Shown piece by piece: positions 24,800 through 32,859 of a DNA stretch of 36,900 nt. The notes under the pieces were generated by a model. The model did no database searches. It was given only the letters and a program-made list of their open reading frames with translations, and had not been told where the DNA came from. Both the position numbers and the translations under genes were made by a program. Numbering within the stretch: the stretch's first letter is position 1; every line of letters begins with the position of its first letter. Source of the stretch: Candidatus Sabulitectum sp. (GTDB lineage: Bacteria; Fermentibacterota; Fermentibacteria; Fermentibacterales; JCC-6). The stretch lies in the NCBI GenBank assembly GCA_021107435.1, contig JAIOSV010000120.1:1-36900 (forward strand), written 5' to 3'.

Positions 24800-25127
24800 A
24801 CTGGCAGTGCCCGTGATTTTATGGCGGACCTTTCTCGCCTGTTGACCCAGGCCAGGCTTCAGATTTCCCAACAACGTATACCTGCATTAATATATCCGCC
24901 GAAAGCATTGTTATTGCAGCAGGTGATTATTTCTGCTTCGGTTATGACACAGGATATGGCGGACAGACAAACTACAACGGTGTTGATACATGGTTATGGT
25001 ATTTCAATGAATGGGCACCTGATGAGATGATGAAGAGATTCGCACAGCGATTCTGCAGGTAAAGGGCAACTATGTTTTATCTCTTTCAACCTTGACCTGG
25101 GGCGGAATCAAGTCGCTTCTTTACTGA
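24800..25127 (+). pseudogene. frameshifted remnant of a secreted-type beta-rich protein
   Basis: No single frame stays open, but two adjacent frames read like one protein. The first gives FYGGPFSPVDPGQ, INISAESIVIAAGDYFCFGY, then GGQTNYNGVDTWLWYFNEWAPDE. A jump of +2 near 25020-25030, inside the direct repeat gatgagat/gatgaaga, leads into EEIRTAILQVKGNYVLSLST and WGGIKSLLY, ending in TGA at 25125-25127. Upstream, an in-frame TGA precedes FYGG, and the other frame reads TGSARDF up to that point, suggesting a second shift. It has no start codon or ribosome binding site. The parent family is not recognised. The rest of 24707-25253 shows only the palindrome at 25212-25230. Confidence 0.5.
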
Positions 25128-25211
25128 TTAGAAACTGATCTGAAAGGGCAAGAAGAACTGCTCTGCTTTGAGATTCAAGCTCAAAAGCATTGTTGAAGAA
25201 AAATGCTGAAA

Positions 25212-25230
25212 TACAGAGTACTACTCTGTA
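25212..25230. repeat. 19-bp palindrome between convergent genes
   Basis: TACAGAGTA (25212-25220), one central base, TACTCTGTA (25222-25230). It lies 24 nt beyond the stop of the beta-helix gene on the minus strand and could act as its terminator (TTTC follows on that strand), although there is no clear U-tract. A protein-binding site is possible. Confidence 0.4.
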
Positions 25231-25253
25231 CAGCATAAACTATCGCATCCTAT

Positions 25254-26858
25254 TTATTGTCCTTCGAAAATTATGAGTTTACGCATCAGGGTGTATCCAT
25301 CGGATTGAAGAACCAGCAGGTAGACGCCTTCAGGGACATCAATGCCGTATTTGCATTTTCCGTCCCAGAGAGCAGAATGCGACCCGGCGTCGATTTGACC
25401 TTCAATGATTGTTCTGACCTTTCGTCCCAGCAGATCGTATACAGCAATGGATACCGTGCTTACCGCCGTCAGTTCGTAGTTGATCCGCGTGTTTTCAGAG
25501 AATGGATTCGGTGTATTCTGATGAAGAACACAGATCCCGGGTACTCCCGTGGGCGGTCCTGTTCTTCCTTCTATTGCTAAAGTCGGCGATTTTGATGCCT
25601 CAGCAGTGTTCCCGTAAGCACCCATGTTCAGCCGACCACCATTTGGCTCCGGCTCATTGCACCATTCAGCATCCGCATCTCCTGCATCGATACAGGGACT
25701 GGTTACACCATCGGTGACCCACCCGGAGCCGTTCCACCTTCCGTATTGTGATGCCAGATGGAAATCGTAAGAAACGGTATCCGCGAATACCGGGTATACA
25801 TGTATGTTGCCCGGACCTATCGGACCTCTGATGTCTCCGGCAGGATTGTTCCATGTGTTGTTGTAAGCGATTTCAAATTCTGGATTCTGGGCATCAATGC
25901 CTATATAGCCGCTAATCACAATATTATTGTTAATCGTTACTGACTCACACGAATCAGGATACCATACCGTGATTCCGGTTTCGCAGGTATTGAATATAGT
26001 GTTGCCGTTTATCTCTGAGTTCCTTACATCATCAACGAATATGCCATCCCATGTGTTCACTATGATGTTATTGTTAATTTTCAGATTGTACATAGTGGGG
26101 TCATCTTCATAATGACATAGCAGGCCCTTCTGGGCTCCATCATAGATCACATTGCCGATGATATCTATATCGGAAAGCACTTCATGATAATTGAACAGGT
26201 CAACGAAGTTGTGGCCTGGACCTCCCGAACTTCCAGGGTTGTCATGCAACAGGCAGTTGGTAACTGAGATATTGCCGCAATCCGTTCTCCAGCAGGACTG
26301 CAGCATCACACAGTTCCACCCGATGTCATGAATATCACAAGCGTCAATCGTGGAGTTTTTCACATCTATAAAATGTATCCCGCTACCCTCAGTCAGATAG
26401 ATTTCACAATCAGTGATATTCAGGTGTTCTCCACCTCGCGCGAAAATTCCCTTGCCCGTGATCCGCAGTTCACTGATATCTATATAGTCTCTTGCTTCAG
26501 AGCCGGTCCACGTTCCTATGGTGATCTCACTGTTTGAATGAATGATGGGCCTGTCACTGCTGTACGCTGTCATCGTTATCGGGTTTCCCGGTGTCCCTGT
26601 ATTTGCGAAAACTATGTTCTCGCCGGAATAAGTACCACTATCTATCAGCACCGAATCGCCGGCAGCAATCACAAATGCCGCATGAGTAACATGCCGCCAG
26701 GCAGAGTCCGGTGAGGTTCCGGACCAACCATCATTTCCGGATAGCGAGACATAGTAAGTAGTTGCCTGCACTGGAACAGCAAGGGAGATCAGAAGTGCTG
26801 CGATGACGATTATGTTCACTCTACCTCTGGACATCGGTCTATTCATTGATCTTTTCAT
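25254..26858 (-). CDS. secreted right-handed beta-helix protein with C-terminal sorting domain
   Basis: The 534-residue protein has a signal peptide (basic start, then VNIIVIAALLISLAVPVQA), then TTYYVSLSGNDGWSGTSPDSAWRHV, the usual opening of parallel beta-helix (pectate-lyase-like) surface proteins. Repeated strand-turn units run from about 100 to 360 (IDISELRITGKGIFARGGEH, NLKINNNIIVNTWDGIFV, VTINNNIVISGYIGIDAQ), followed by SPCIDAGDAD and GRLNMGAYGNT. The last ~85 residues are a FlgD-like/type IX-style sorting domain: QNTPNPFSENTRINYEL, VSIAVYDLLGRKVRTI, GIDVPEGVYLLVL, MRKLIIFE. It probably binds or cleaves a polysaccharide; no catalytic residues are identified. The ATG at 26858 is chosen over 26867 because GGGAG lies 9 nt upstream. 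No T9SS machinery gene is in the window. Confidence 0.85.
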   Translation of the reverse strand: MKRSMNRPMSRGRVNIIVIAALLISLAVPVQATTYYVSLSGNDGWSGTSPDSAWRHVTHAAFVIAAGDSVLIDSGTYSGENIVFANTGTPGNPITMTAYSSDRPIIHSNSEITIGTWTGSEARDYIDISELRITGKGIFARGGEHLNITDCEIYLTEGSGIHFIDVKNSTIDACDIHDIGWNCVMLQSCWRTDCGNISVTNCLLHDNPGSSGGPGHNFVDLFNYHEVLSDIDIIGNVIYDGAQKGLLCHYEDDPTMYNLKINNNIIVNTWDGIFVDDVRNSEINGNTIFNTCETGITVWYPDSCESVTINNNIVISGYIGIDAQNPEFEIAYNNTWNNPAGDIRGPIGPGNIHVYPVFADTVSYDFHLASQYGRWNGSGWVTDGVTSPCIDAGDADAEWCNEPEPNGGRLNMGAYGNTAEASKSPTLAIEGRTGPPTGVPGICVLHQNTPNPFSENTRINYELTAVSTVSIAVYDLLGRKVRTIIEGQIDAGSHSALWDGKCKYGIDVPEGVYLLVLQSDGYTLMRKLIIFEGQ

Positions 26859-27006
26859 ACTTTTCATCTCCCTTTTCTACTACTGCGATGTTCTTCAATG
26901 ATGAGTAATATTCAATGCTCTGTCTACCCCTGACCCTGCGGATATAGCCAGATGTATAATTATACTTCTGCTATCGTCCTGTTCCTCGTCAATGCACTTA
27001 ACAGAT

Positions 27007-27150
27007 TTACATCTGACCCCGGTAGAGAGCCTCCATATTCTCGTAATACAGGTAGGAGTCTTCTGATGGTGGGCCGACTTCCACGAGGAGCTCCTCTGAG
27101 GTACGGTCGGAGGTTTCCTTTTCCAGCCAGGCCAGGAAGGTATGCCCGCT
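27007..27150 (-). pseudogene. possible short gene remnant in the 374-nt gap
   Basis: The interval 26868-27241 holds no intact gene. One minus-strand frame, open for 47 codons between TAG (27153-27151) and TAA (27009-27007), reads like real protein: GHTFLAWLEKETSDRTSEE, then LLVEVGPPSEDSYLYYENME and ALYRGQM. It has no start codon. Other frames there (such as the 116-codon one) are rich in Arg, Trp and Ser in the way of shadow frames. It could be the tail of a decayed gene. The evidence is composition only. Confidence 0.3.
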
Positions 27151-27241
27151 CTAATACCGCATCGCCGCAGTTGCGGTTCGGGCTTGACGGTTGCTGAAGC
27201 AGTCGTATCCATTGCATGAATCCTTGGCCATACAGACTCTC

Positions 27242-28159
27242 TCAACCCTTATTCAGAACCATAACTATTTCGGCGGCTATGCTTACAGCTATCTCGGCAG
27301 GTGTATGACTGGAAATAGGAATGCCTATGGGGGTGTGTACTTTGCTGAGGTCTTCATCGGTGAATCCCAGTGAGCGCATTTCTCCAAAAACATGCTTTCC
27401 TGTTGTTCTGCTTGCCATCATTCCCAGGTATTTCAGTTTTTTCGGAAGCATCTGCCGGAGCACTTTGGAGTCTCCGTGGTGTGAAGCCGTCATAATGACC
27501 ACCAGAGCATCTCCTTTATCAGAAACCAGTTCGGAAACACTGTCGTAGTCAACAACAATCTTTTTGCATGCAGACGTGTTTTCTGCCATAGTCCAGACAT
27601 GCTCCCTGTCATCTACAATTACCACCCGAAGATCAAGTGAATTTAAAACTGGAGAGAGAGCAAGACTGCAGTGTCCACCTCCAAAAATGTAAACGGTTAA
27701 AGGAGGAACCAGCTCTTCCGTATACTCCCAGGAGTTTTTCAGAACCTGGAGTCCTGGATTTGATACAAGATGGTCAAGCAGACGAAGACCGTTACTATTC
27801 ACAACGAGCCCCATTTTTCCATCAGGCTCAAATTCTGCGGGAGAGGGCGGTATTAGAATAATCTTCTGGCTGCCGGAGCAGATCATTCCGGATCTTTGTT
27901 CCGGTTCCGCGTTGCCGGTGTGTTCAAATGAAACCAGGCGGGGTTTCTTTTCATTGCTTTCAAGCATTTCCCGGGCCATTTTAATTACCCTGAATTCCAT
28001 AGAGCCACCGCCTACTGAACCCCCGCAGGCGCCCTCAGGTGGAACGATCATCTTGAAGCCGATTCGTCCAGGGCAGCTTCCATGAGTTTCTGCAACAATA
28101 CACAGAATAGTTTTTTGATTTGATGCCGAAGAATTCAGAAAAAGATCAAGAGGTTTCAT
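27242..28159 (-). CDS. xdhC: XdhC-family molybdenum-enzyme maturation factor
   Basis: XdhC proteins bind molybdenum cofactor, promote its sulfuration and insert it into xanthine dehydrogenase; they are not part of the mature enzyme. The 305 residues show the XdhC/CoxI N-terminal pattern (CIVAETHGSCPGRIGFKMIVPP, GGSVGGGSMEFRVIKMA) and a C-terminal Rossmann domain (TVYIFGGGHCSLALSPVLNSLDLRVVIVDDR, VVIMTASHHGDSKVL, YLGMMASRTTGKHV, THTP-like VHTPIGIPISSHTPAEIAVSIAAEI). The common GGGC is GGGS here. The ATG at 28159 shares ATGA with the stop of the upstream membrane-protein gene; a longer frame from 28390 would lie entirely over that gene. It is the last gene of the xdh operon. Confidence 0.9.
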   Translation of the reverse strand: MKPLDLFLNSSASNQKTILCIVAETHGSCPGRIGFKMIVPPEGACGGSVGGGSMEFRVIKMAREMLESNEKKPRLVSFEHTGNAEPEQRSGMICSGSQKIILIPPSPAEFEPDGKMGLVVNSNGLRLLDHLVSNPGLQVLKNSWEYTEELVPPLTVYIFGGGHCSLALSPVLNSLDLRVVIVDDREHVWTMAENTSACKKIVVDYDSVSELVSDKGDALVVIMTASHHGDSKVLRQMLPKKLKYLGMMASRTTGKHVFGEMRSLGFTDEDLSKVHTPIGIPISSHTPAEIAVSIAAEIVMVLNKG

Positions 28160-28617
28160 TTGAATATCACCCCGCTTAACGCATAGTAAATGGCCATTAG
28201 TGATGAGAAGACAGCACTGGAGAAGAATCGCCAGTGTAACGGTAATTTGTTCTGTATTATATAATTGGCTGCAAAGGCCAGGGGCAGGTTTACTGCGAAG
28301 GACTTTAGCGCAATGGTTAGAATTGACCAGTGAACCGCAGATGTTTGTCCGGTGAGCAGAAAGATGAAGAGCAGATGCCTGGCAATCCACAAAGGGTTGA
28401 AGTACAGCATGGCCATAAGGGTTCTCTGCATACCATTATACCTGTCATTAATGTATGCGAACCACGCAGGAATCTCCAGTGAATAAACCAGACCTCCAGC
28501 CACCATCATTCCCAGCAGTCTCTCAATCGAGAACTCACGTGTCAGAAGCGCGGCTATTGTGTCGCCAAGGGGGTAGATAATGAGTCCCCTGATTACGTTC
28601 GCAAGTTTGTACTTCAA
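28156..28617 (-). CDS. unknown four-helix membrane protein inside the xdh operon
   Basis: The 153-residue protein has about four hydrophobic segments (around 30-50, 65-90, 98-118 and 128-150) joined by short loops, with no signal peptide. Notable stretches are RGLIIYPLGDTIAALLTREFS, YINDRYNGMQRTLMAMLYFNP and YIIQNKLPLHWRFFSS. No transporter or enzyme family is recognised. It starts with TTG at 28617, sharing TTGA with the stop of the Mo-subunit gene, and ends in ATGA with xdhC. It is therefore translated as part of the xanthine dehydrogenase operon. Possible roles are membrane attachment, substrate handling or maturation; all are inference. Confidence 0.75.
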   Translation of the reverse strand: MKYKLANVIRGLIIYPLGDTIAALLTREFSIERLLGMMVAGGLVYSLEIPAWFAYINDRYNGMQRTLMAMLYFNPLWIARHLLFIFLLTGQTSAVHWSILTIALKSFAVNLPLAFAANYIIQNKLPLHWRFFSSAVFSSLMAIYYALSGVIFK

Positions 28618-30884
28618 CTTCTCTTGCCTTCAGTAAGAGCCATAAGAACTCTTTCCGGGGTCATAGGGGCAGTGTAGTTCGCGGAGGTATTCGGGTTGAA
28701 TGTCCTCATTGCATCAAGGATGGCGAACCATGCTCCTATTCCGTACATGAACGGAGGTTCTCCTATGGCTTTGGAGCCTTTGAGACCCACTCCGTCTTCC
28801 AGTACTTCCCCTTCAGCAAAGAGAATATTTACCTCATCAGGAGTAAAGCCGATGTCCGGAACCTTGTAAGTGGCAAGAGTGTCCGCAAGAAGTCGTTTGC
28901 TTCTGCTGTCCCATTTCAGTTCCTCCATGGTTACCCAGCCGATGCCCTGGAGCAGGGCACCTTCCACCTGCCCCCTGTCCAGAAGCGGATTCAGCTGGCT
29001 GCCTCCGTGGTGGATAATGTTTACACTGTTTATTTTGTATGTTCCCAGCAGGCAGTCAACAGTAACCTCAGTGACTGCAGTGCCTGACACATGATAAGCA
29101 AATGGTCTGCCTTTTTCGGTTGCCTTGTTAAAGTGTATTCCGGGGGTGGCATAATGCGCGTGGCTGGAGAGATCAGTTCTGCTCATATATGCTTTCATCA
29201 CAAGCTGATTCCAGGAGATATCCGTTGATTTTTCTTTGTTCCATACTTTTGAATTCATCAGGTGAAGGTTTTTAACTTCGCAATCAAGTATGACGGACGC
29301 AACTTCAAGAAGCCTGCCCCTGATTTCTTTACAGGCGATCTGCGCCGCATTGCCATTCATGTCGGCGCCTGAACTGGCTGCCGTTGGGGATGTATTTGCT
29401 GTTCTTGACGTGTTGGTTGATTCCACTCTTGTTTGCTCTACGGGAATGGAGAAAACATCAGCGGCAACCTGCCTTATTCGCGAGTTTACCCCCTGTCCCA
29501 TCTCTACCGCGCCTGTACTTATGCCCACGCTGCCATCTGTGTACACATGCACAAGGGCGCTTGCCTGGTTGAGAAAGGTAGTGGTAAAGGATATTCCAAA
29601 GCAGACGGGCATCATGGAAATACCTTTTTTCAGATATCTGTTTTCACTGTTGAATTTGTAAACAGATCTTCTAGTCTCTGCAACATGAGCAAACTCTTCA
29701 GCCAGGTTCCACGAGCTTCTTATTTCATCGCACGGATATTCCATTCCATAGGGAAAGCAGTCTCCCGGTTTCATAAGATTCTTTTTCTGTATCTTATTCA
29801 CAGGTATTCCGGTTTCAACAGCAGCTTTGTAAATAGCTGCTTCCATTATGAACATGGCCTGAGGTCCGCCGAAGCCCCGGAAGGCGGTATTGGGTGCCAG
29901 GTTTGTTCGGCAGCAGTATCCTGCAGCGCGAACATTGGGAATGAAGTAGCTGCCTGTGCAGTGAAACAGGGACCTTTCCAGAATCGCTGTGGAAAGGTCA
30001 GAGGCAGCTCCGCTGTTCTGATAGTAGTTCACCTCCCAGACAAGAATTTTTCCATTCTCATCCAGACCTATTGTGAAATCGCTTGAGTAGGGGTGTCTCT
30101 TGCCGGTATTGACAAGGTCTTCGTGTCTCTTGAGAATCAGCTTGACAGGTCTGCCTGTCAGGTGTGCTCCAAGGGCTGTCATTACAGCCCAGGGAGTGGC
30201 CTGATCTTCTTTTCCTCCGAATGCACCGCCCAGTCGCACAACATCCACCTGAACAAGATGGACAGGGAGCCCGAGTACGCGGGCCGTAATCTTCTGCACA
30301 AATGACGGACCCTGAGTAGAAGATGTGATATGAAGGGCATTTCCTTCAAGGGGAATGCAGAGGGCGCTCTGTGTTTCCAGATAAAGGTGTTCCTGACCTC
30401 CGGTTTCCGCCGTTCCCTTTATCACGTGAGTACATTTTTTCAGTGCGGTTTCAGTGTCTCCGCATGAAAAAGTTCTAGGTGGAACGATTAGATCACCCAG
30501 TTTCGCGGCTTCTCTCGGGTCGATCACAGTCTTAAGTTCTTCAACTTCCATTGAAATAGCATTCATAGCTTTGTAAGCCTGACGCCTGGTCTCTGCCAGC
30601 ACTATTGCAACAGGCTCTCCGATGAAGTGAACAGTATTTCCAGCCAGAAGAGGTTCATCCATGACAATGTTGCCTATCTGGTTTTCTCCGGGGATATCTT
30701 CTGCGGTAATTATCTGGATTACTCCGGCATGAGCCTCTGCTCTGGAAAGATCCAGAGAGAGTACTTTCCCGTGGGAGCAGGATGATGTAAAGACTGCTGC
30801 ATGGAGGGTGCCGACAGGTTCTCGCATATCGGCCGTAAATATTGATTTACCTTTCACATGGAGTATGGCATCGAAGTGTTTCAT
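28614..30884 (-). CDS. xdhB: xanthine dehydrogenase molybdenum-binding subunit
   Basis: This catalytic subunit of 756 residues hydroxylates a purine such as hypoxanthine or xanthine at the molybdopterin site. An N-terminal hammerhead domain (FTADMREPVGTLHAAV, FIGEPVAIVLAETRRQAYKA) is followed by the Mo domains: GQEHLYLETQ, RLGGAFGGKEDQATP (Glu matching bovine E802), GKRHPYSSDF (Arg expected at the R880 position), NTAFRGFGGPQAMF, VEMGQGVNSRIRQ and GLKGSKAIGEPPF (catalytic-base Glu). The AYxCSFR motif of CO dehydrogenase is absent. Length matches the Rhodobacter-type XdhB. ATGA overlaps with xdhA. Substrate identity is by homology; other purine or heterocyclic hydroxylases share this pattern. 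Confidence 0.92.
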   Translation of the reverse strand: MKHFDAILHVKGKSIFTADMREPVGTLHAAVFTSSCSHGKVLSLDLSRAEAHAGVIQIITAEDIPGENQIGNIVMDEPLLAGNTVHFIGEPVAIVLAETRRQAYKAMNAISMEVEELKTVIDPREAAKLGDLIVPPRTFSCGDTETALKKCTHVIKGTAETGGQEHLYLETQSALCIPLEGNALHITSSTQGPSFVQKITARVLGLPVHLVQVDVVRLGGAFGGKEDQATPWAVMTALGAHLTGRPVKLILKRHEDLVNTGKRHPYSSDFTIGLDENGKILVWEVNYYQNSGAASDLSTAILERSLFHCTGSYFIPNVRAAGYCCRTNLAPNTAFRGFGGPQAMFIMEAAIYKAAVETGIPVNKIQKKNLMKPGDCFPYGMEYPCDEIRSSWNLAEEFAHVAETRRSVYKFNSENRYLKKGISMMPVCFGISFTTTFLNQASALVHVYTDGSVGISTGAVEMGQGVNSRIRQVAADVFSIPVEQTRVESTNTSRTANTSPTAASSGADMNGNAAQIACKEIRGRLLEVASVILDCEVKNLHLMNSKVWNKEKSTDISWNQLVMKAYMSRTDLSSHAHYATPGIHFNKATEKGRPFAYHVSGTAVTEVTVDCLLGTYKINSVNIIHHGGSQLNPLLDRGQVEGALLQGIGWVTMEELKWDSRSKRLLADTLATYKVPDIGFTPDEVNILFAEGEVLEDGVGLKGSKAIGEPPFMYGIGAWFAILDAMRTFNPNTSANYTAPMTPERVLMALTEGKRS

Positions 30885-32239
30885 TCCAGCGTTCCTCTTG
30901 TAAGGTGAGCCCTTATCTGGGCTTTCAGCAATTCTTTCTTGTATTCTTTTGATCCTCTTACATCACTGATAGGTGAGATTTCCGTTGCTGCCACTGTGCA
31001 GGCATCCTTAACGGTTTTTTCAGAAACAGTTCTGCCGTGAAGGTACTCTCCTGTTTTTGCCAGAAGTAGAGGAATGGGGGATACTCCGCCTGCTGAAATT
31101 CTGGCCTGATGAATAACACCATTCTCAACCTTGAGAAGCATGGATGAGTTCACGCTGGCAATGTCCAGATATTCCCGCTTGCATACCTTCAGCGATGAAA
31201 GAACTGATCCGGATTCGGGAATGGGAAAGGAGACTTCAGTGAGGATTTCTCCCCGTTTCATATTCAGCTTTTTGTAGCCGAGATAGAATTCGCAAAGAGG
31301 AATCGATCTGCCGTCAGTTGTTACTGATGCGTTCAGGGCAAGAAACACTATGGCAAGATCGGCAATAGGGGAGGCGTTTACAATATTGCCTCCCACTGTG
31401 GCTCTTGATCTTATCTGAGTTGATGAAACTCTGGAAAGAAAATCCTTCATATCCGGGAAGATATTTTCAATAGCCTGTGATTCCCTGAGTTGAGTGAAGG
31501 TTATAGAGGCTCCAATTCTGACTACTCCGGCATCTCTGTGTATGAAGTTGAGATCATCTCTGCGGGAAAGGAATCCGGGCTGTTCATCGGAGAGTTTATC
31601 GCTTGAGTGTACATAGATGTCAGTGCCTCCTGCAATAACTGTTCCGTCCGGCGGATCTTTATGCACGGGCAGTTTGCTCAGTCTTTCACTGATGGTATTG
31701 AAGTAAGCCGGTACGTGTCCTTCTTCGATGAGCATTTCAAGTCGGTCTTCCCGGTTTGAAGGAAGTTCTTCCATAACACGGTCAACTGCCCTCTTCACCG
31801 CAATGTAACCGGTACAACGGCAGATATTGCCATCCAGAGATTCCATAGCAGCAGAGGCGGAAAGCTCTGAAGATCCAAGCAGACAGCCGGTAAGGCTCAT
31901 TATCATTCCCGGAGTGCAGAAGCCGCACTGTGAAGCCGCTTCGTCATAGAATGACCTCTGAAAAGGTGTCAGTTCATCACCTGTTGTCAGCCCTTCAATG
32001 GTTACCAGATGACAGCCTTCTATTTCTCCGATGGGGAGGAGACAGGAACAGACAGCGGAGTATTCAACTCCTGTTACTCCAGGTTTTCCAACAACAACGG
32101 TGCATGCTCCGCAGTCGCCTTCTCTGCACCCTTCTTTGGTACCCTTGAGACCGGTTTGAGAGCGTATCCAGTCAAGCACTGGAAGCCCCCCTGCGCAGTC
32201 CTCGGTAATTTCTTTATTGTTACAGATGAATGAAATCAT
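30881..32239 (-). CDS. xdhA: xanthine dehydrogenase FeS/FAD subunit
   Basis: This is the electron-transfer subunit, 452 residues. The plant-type [2Fe-2S] domain (about 1-75) has CREGDCGACTVVV plus a further Cys (VCSCLLPIG). The second, all-helical [2Fe-2S] domain (about 90-165) has SQCGFCTPGMIMSL and GNICRCTGYIAVKRAV. The FAD domain has TVIAGGTDIYVHSSDKL, TQIRSRATVGGNIVNASPIADL and GYKKLNMKRGEILTEVSFPIP. Iron-sulfur and FAD parts on one chain, with a separate Mo chain, is the Rhodobacter capsulatus arrangement. The ATG at 32239 has GGAGGG just upstream. It heads the operon, and a 16-bp palindrome lies 31 nt upstream of its start. Confidence 0.93.
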   Translation of the reverse strand: MISFICNNKEITEDCAGGLPVLDWIRSQTGLKGTKEGCREGDCGACTVVVGKPGVTGVEYSAVCSCLLPIGEIEGCHLVTIEGLTTGDELTPFQRSFYDEAASQCGFCTPGMIMSLTGCLLGSSELSASAAMESLDGNICRCTGYIAVKRAVDRVMEELPSNREDRLEMLIEEGHVPAYFNTISERLSKLPVHKDPPDGTVIAGGTDIYVHSSDKLSDEQPGFLSRRDDLNFIHRDAGVVRIGASITFTQLRESQAIENIFPDMKDFLSRVSSTQIRSRATVGGNIVNASPIADLAIVFLALNASVTTDGRSIPLCEFYLGYKKLNMKRGEILTEVSFPIPESGSVLSSLKVCKREYLDIASVNSSMLLKVENGVIHQARISAGGVSPIPLLLAKTGEYLHGRTVSEKTVKDACTVAATEISPISDVRGSKEYKKELLKAQIRAHLTRGTLE

Positions 32240-32269
32240 AATCCCTCCAGCACACAACAATAACCCAAA

Positions 32270-32285
32270 TACCGCAGCTGCGGTA
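32270..32285. promoter_or_regulatory. perfect 16-bp palindrome, candidate operator of the xdh operon
   Basis: TACCGCAG/CTGCGGTA is exactly self-complementary and lies in the 155-nt region between xdhA (start 32239) and the divergent gene at 32395. Its position, 31-46 nt upstream of the xdhA ATG, suits a repressor site over the promoter or transcription start. No convincing -10/-35 pair was found, and no regulator gene is adjacent. It has no T-run, so it is not terminator-like. Confidence 0.55.
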
Positions 32286-32394
32286 CTGCCGGTGAATACG
32301 TTTCTGGTTCTGCCTGGAAACAGCTGATATATTCAGTTGCGCTTGTCCGGTGCATATGTCGTGTTTAACAGATTCTGCATGGAGTTACGGGGAA

Positions 32395-32790
32395 ATGAAG
32401 AAAACCTGCTGTGTTCCACAAATTTCTGATTGTGCAGAGACTGGTGAATGGTATCACGGCAGTCCTGAGCGACTCTCCATTATTCGTCCCGGATCAACAA
32501 TAACCAGGAATAGAACTCTTGCCATGGCGTTTTCCCACAAACCGAACCATGTGTGTATTGAAGTAATGGTAAATGAAGAATCAGGCTTAAGAGCCATTAC
32601 CCTGAAACAGGATGGAACCCGAAAAGGCTACCTTTATCATGTGATTCCTGATAATTCTGAAACTGATACAAGGGAAGATCCTGAATCTGTGATGTTTCCG
32701 GGGGACGAGGTACTTACCACCAGAGAACTCCGGGTGGAGCTTCTTGAAGAGGTTCCTCTCAGAGATGAGTACATATTTCATATTTTCTGA
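32395..32790 (+). CDS. small protein with possible ADP-ribosyltransferase-like fold
   Basis: The 131-residue protein is built around WYHGSPERLSIIRPGSTITR, then LAMAFSHKPNHVCIEV, GYLYHVIP, and FPGDEVLTTRELRVELLEEVP. The HGS near the start with a paired PGSTIT and a late (G)DE-L-TTREL segment recalls small bacterial proteins thought to share the fold of ART enzymes or RNA 2'-phosphotransferases. That assignment is from memory of the pattern and is not secure. Several in-frame starts exist; the ATG at 32395 is preferred (GGAG upstream at about 10 nt), with 32350 as the alternative. It is divergent from xdhA and ends at a strong bidirectional hairpin. Confidence 0.6.
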   Translation: MKKTCCVPQISDCAETGEWYHGSPERLSIIRPGSTITRNRTLAMAFSHKPNHVCIEVMVNEESGLRAITLKQDGTRKGYLYHVIPDNSETDTREDPESVMFPGDEVLTTRELRVELLEEVPLRDEYIFHIF

Positions 32791-32798
32791 AGCAGTAA

Positions 32799-32830
32799 AC
32801 CCCCTCCTCTGAAAGATCAGAGAAGGGGGT
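32799..32830. terminator. bidirectional hairpin terminator
   Basis: ACCCCCTCCTCTGA (32799-32812) pairs with TCAGAGAAGGGGGT (32817-32830) over 13 of 14 positions with an AAGA loop. It sits between the convergent ends at 32790 and 32860 and probably serves both genes. Confidence 0.8.
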
Positions 32831-32859
32831 GCTGTTATATCAAGTGGTCTTTACAGACT

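Noticed and set aside
26895..27245. 116-codon minus-strand frame after xdhC
   Set aside because: Arg/Trp/Ser-rich composition, no ribosome binding site and no recognisable motif; a different frame there looks more protein-like but lacks a start.
28614..32239. Aerobic CO dehydrogenase (Cox) instead of xanthine dehydrogenase
   Set aside because: The Mo subunit lacks the AYxCSFR loop, the FeS and FAD domains are fused in Rhodobacter XdhA style, and the substrate-binding Glu/Arg pattern is that of xanthine dehydrogenase.
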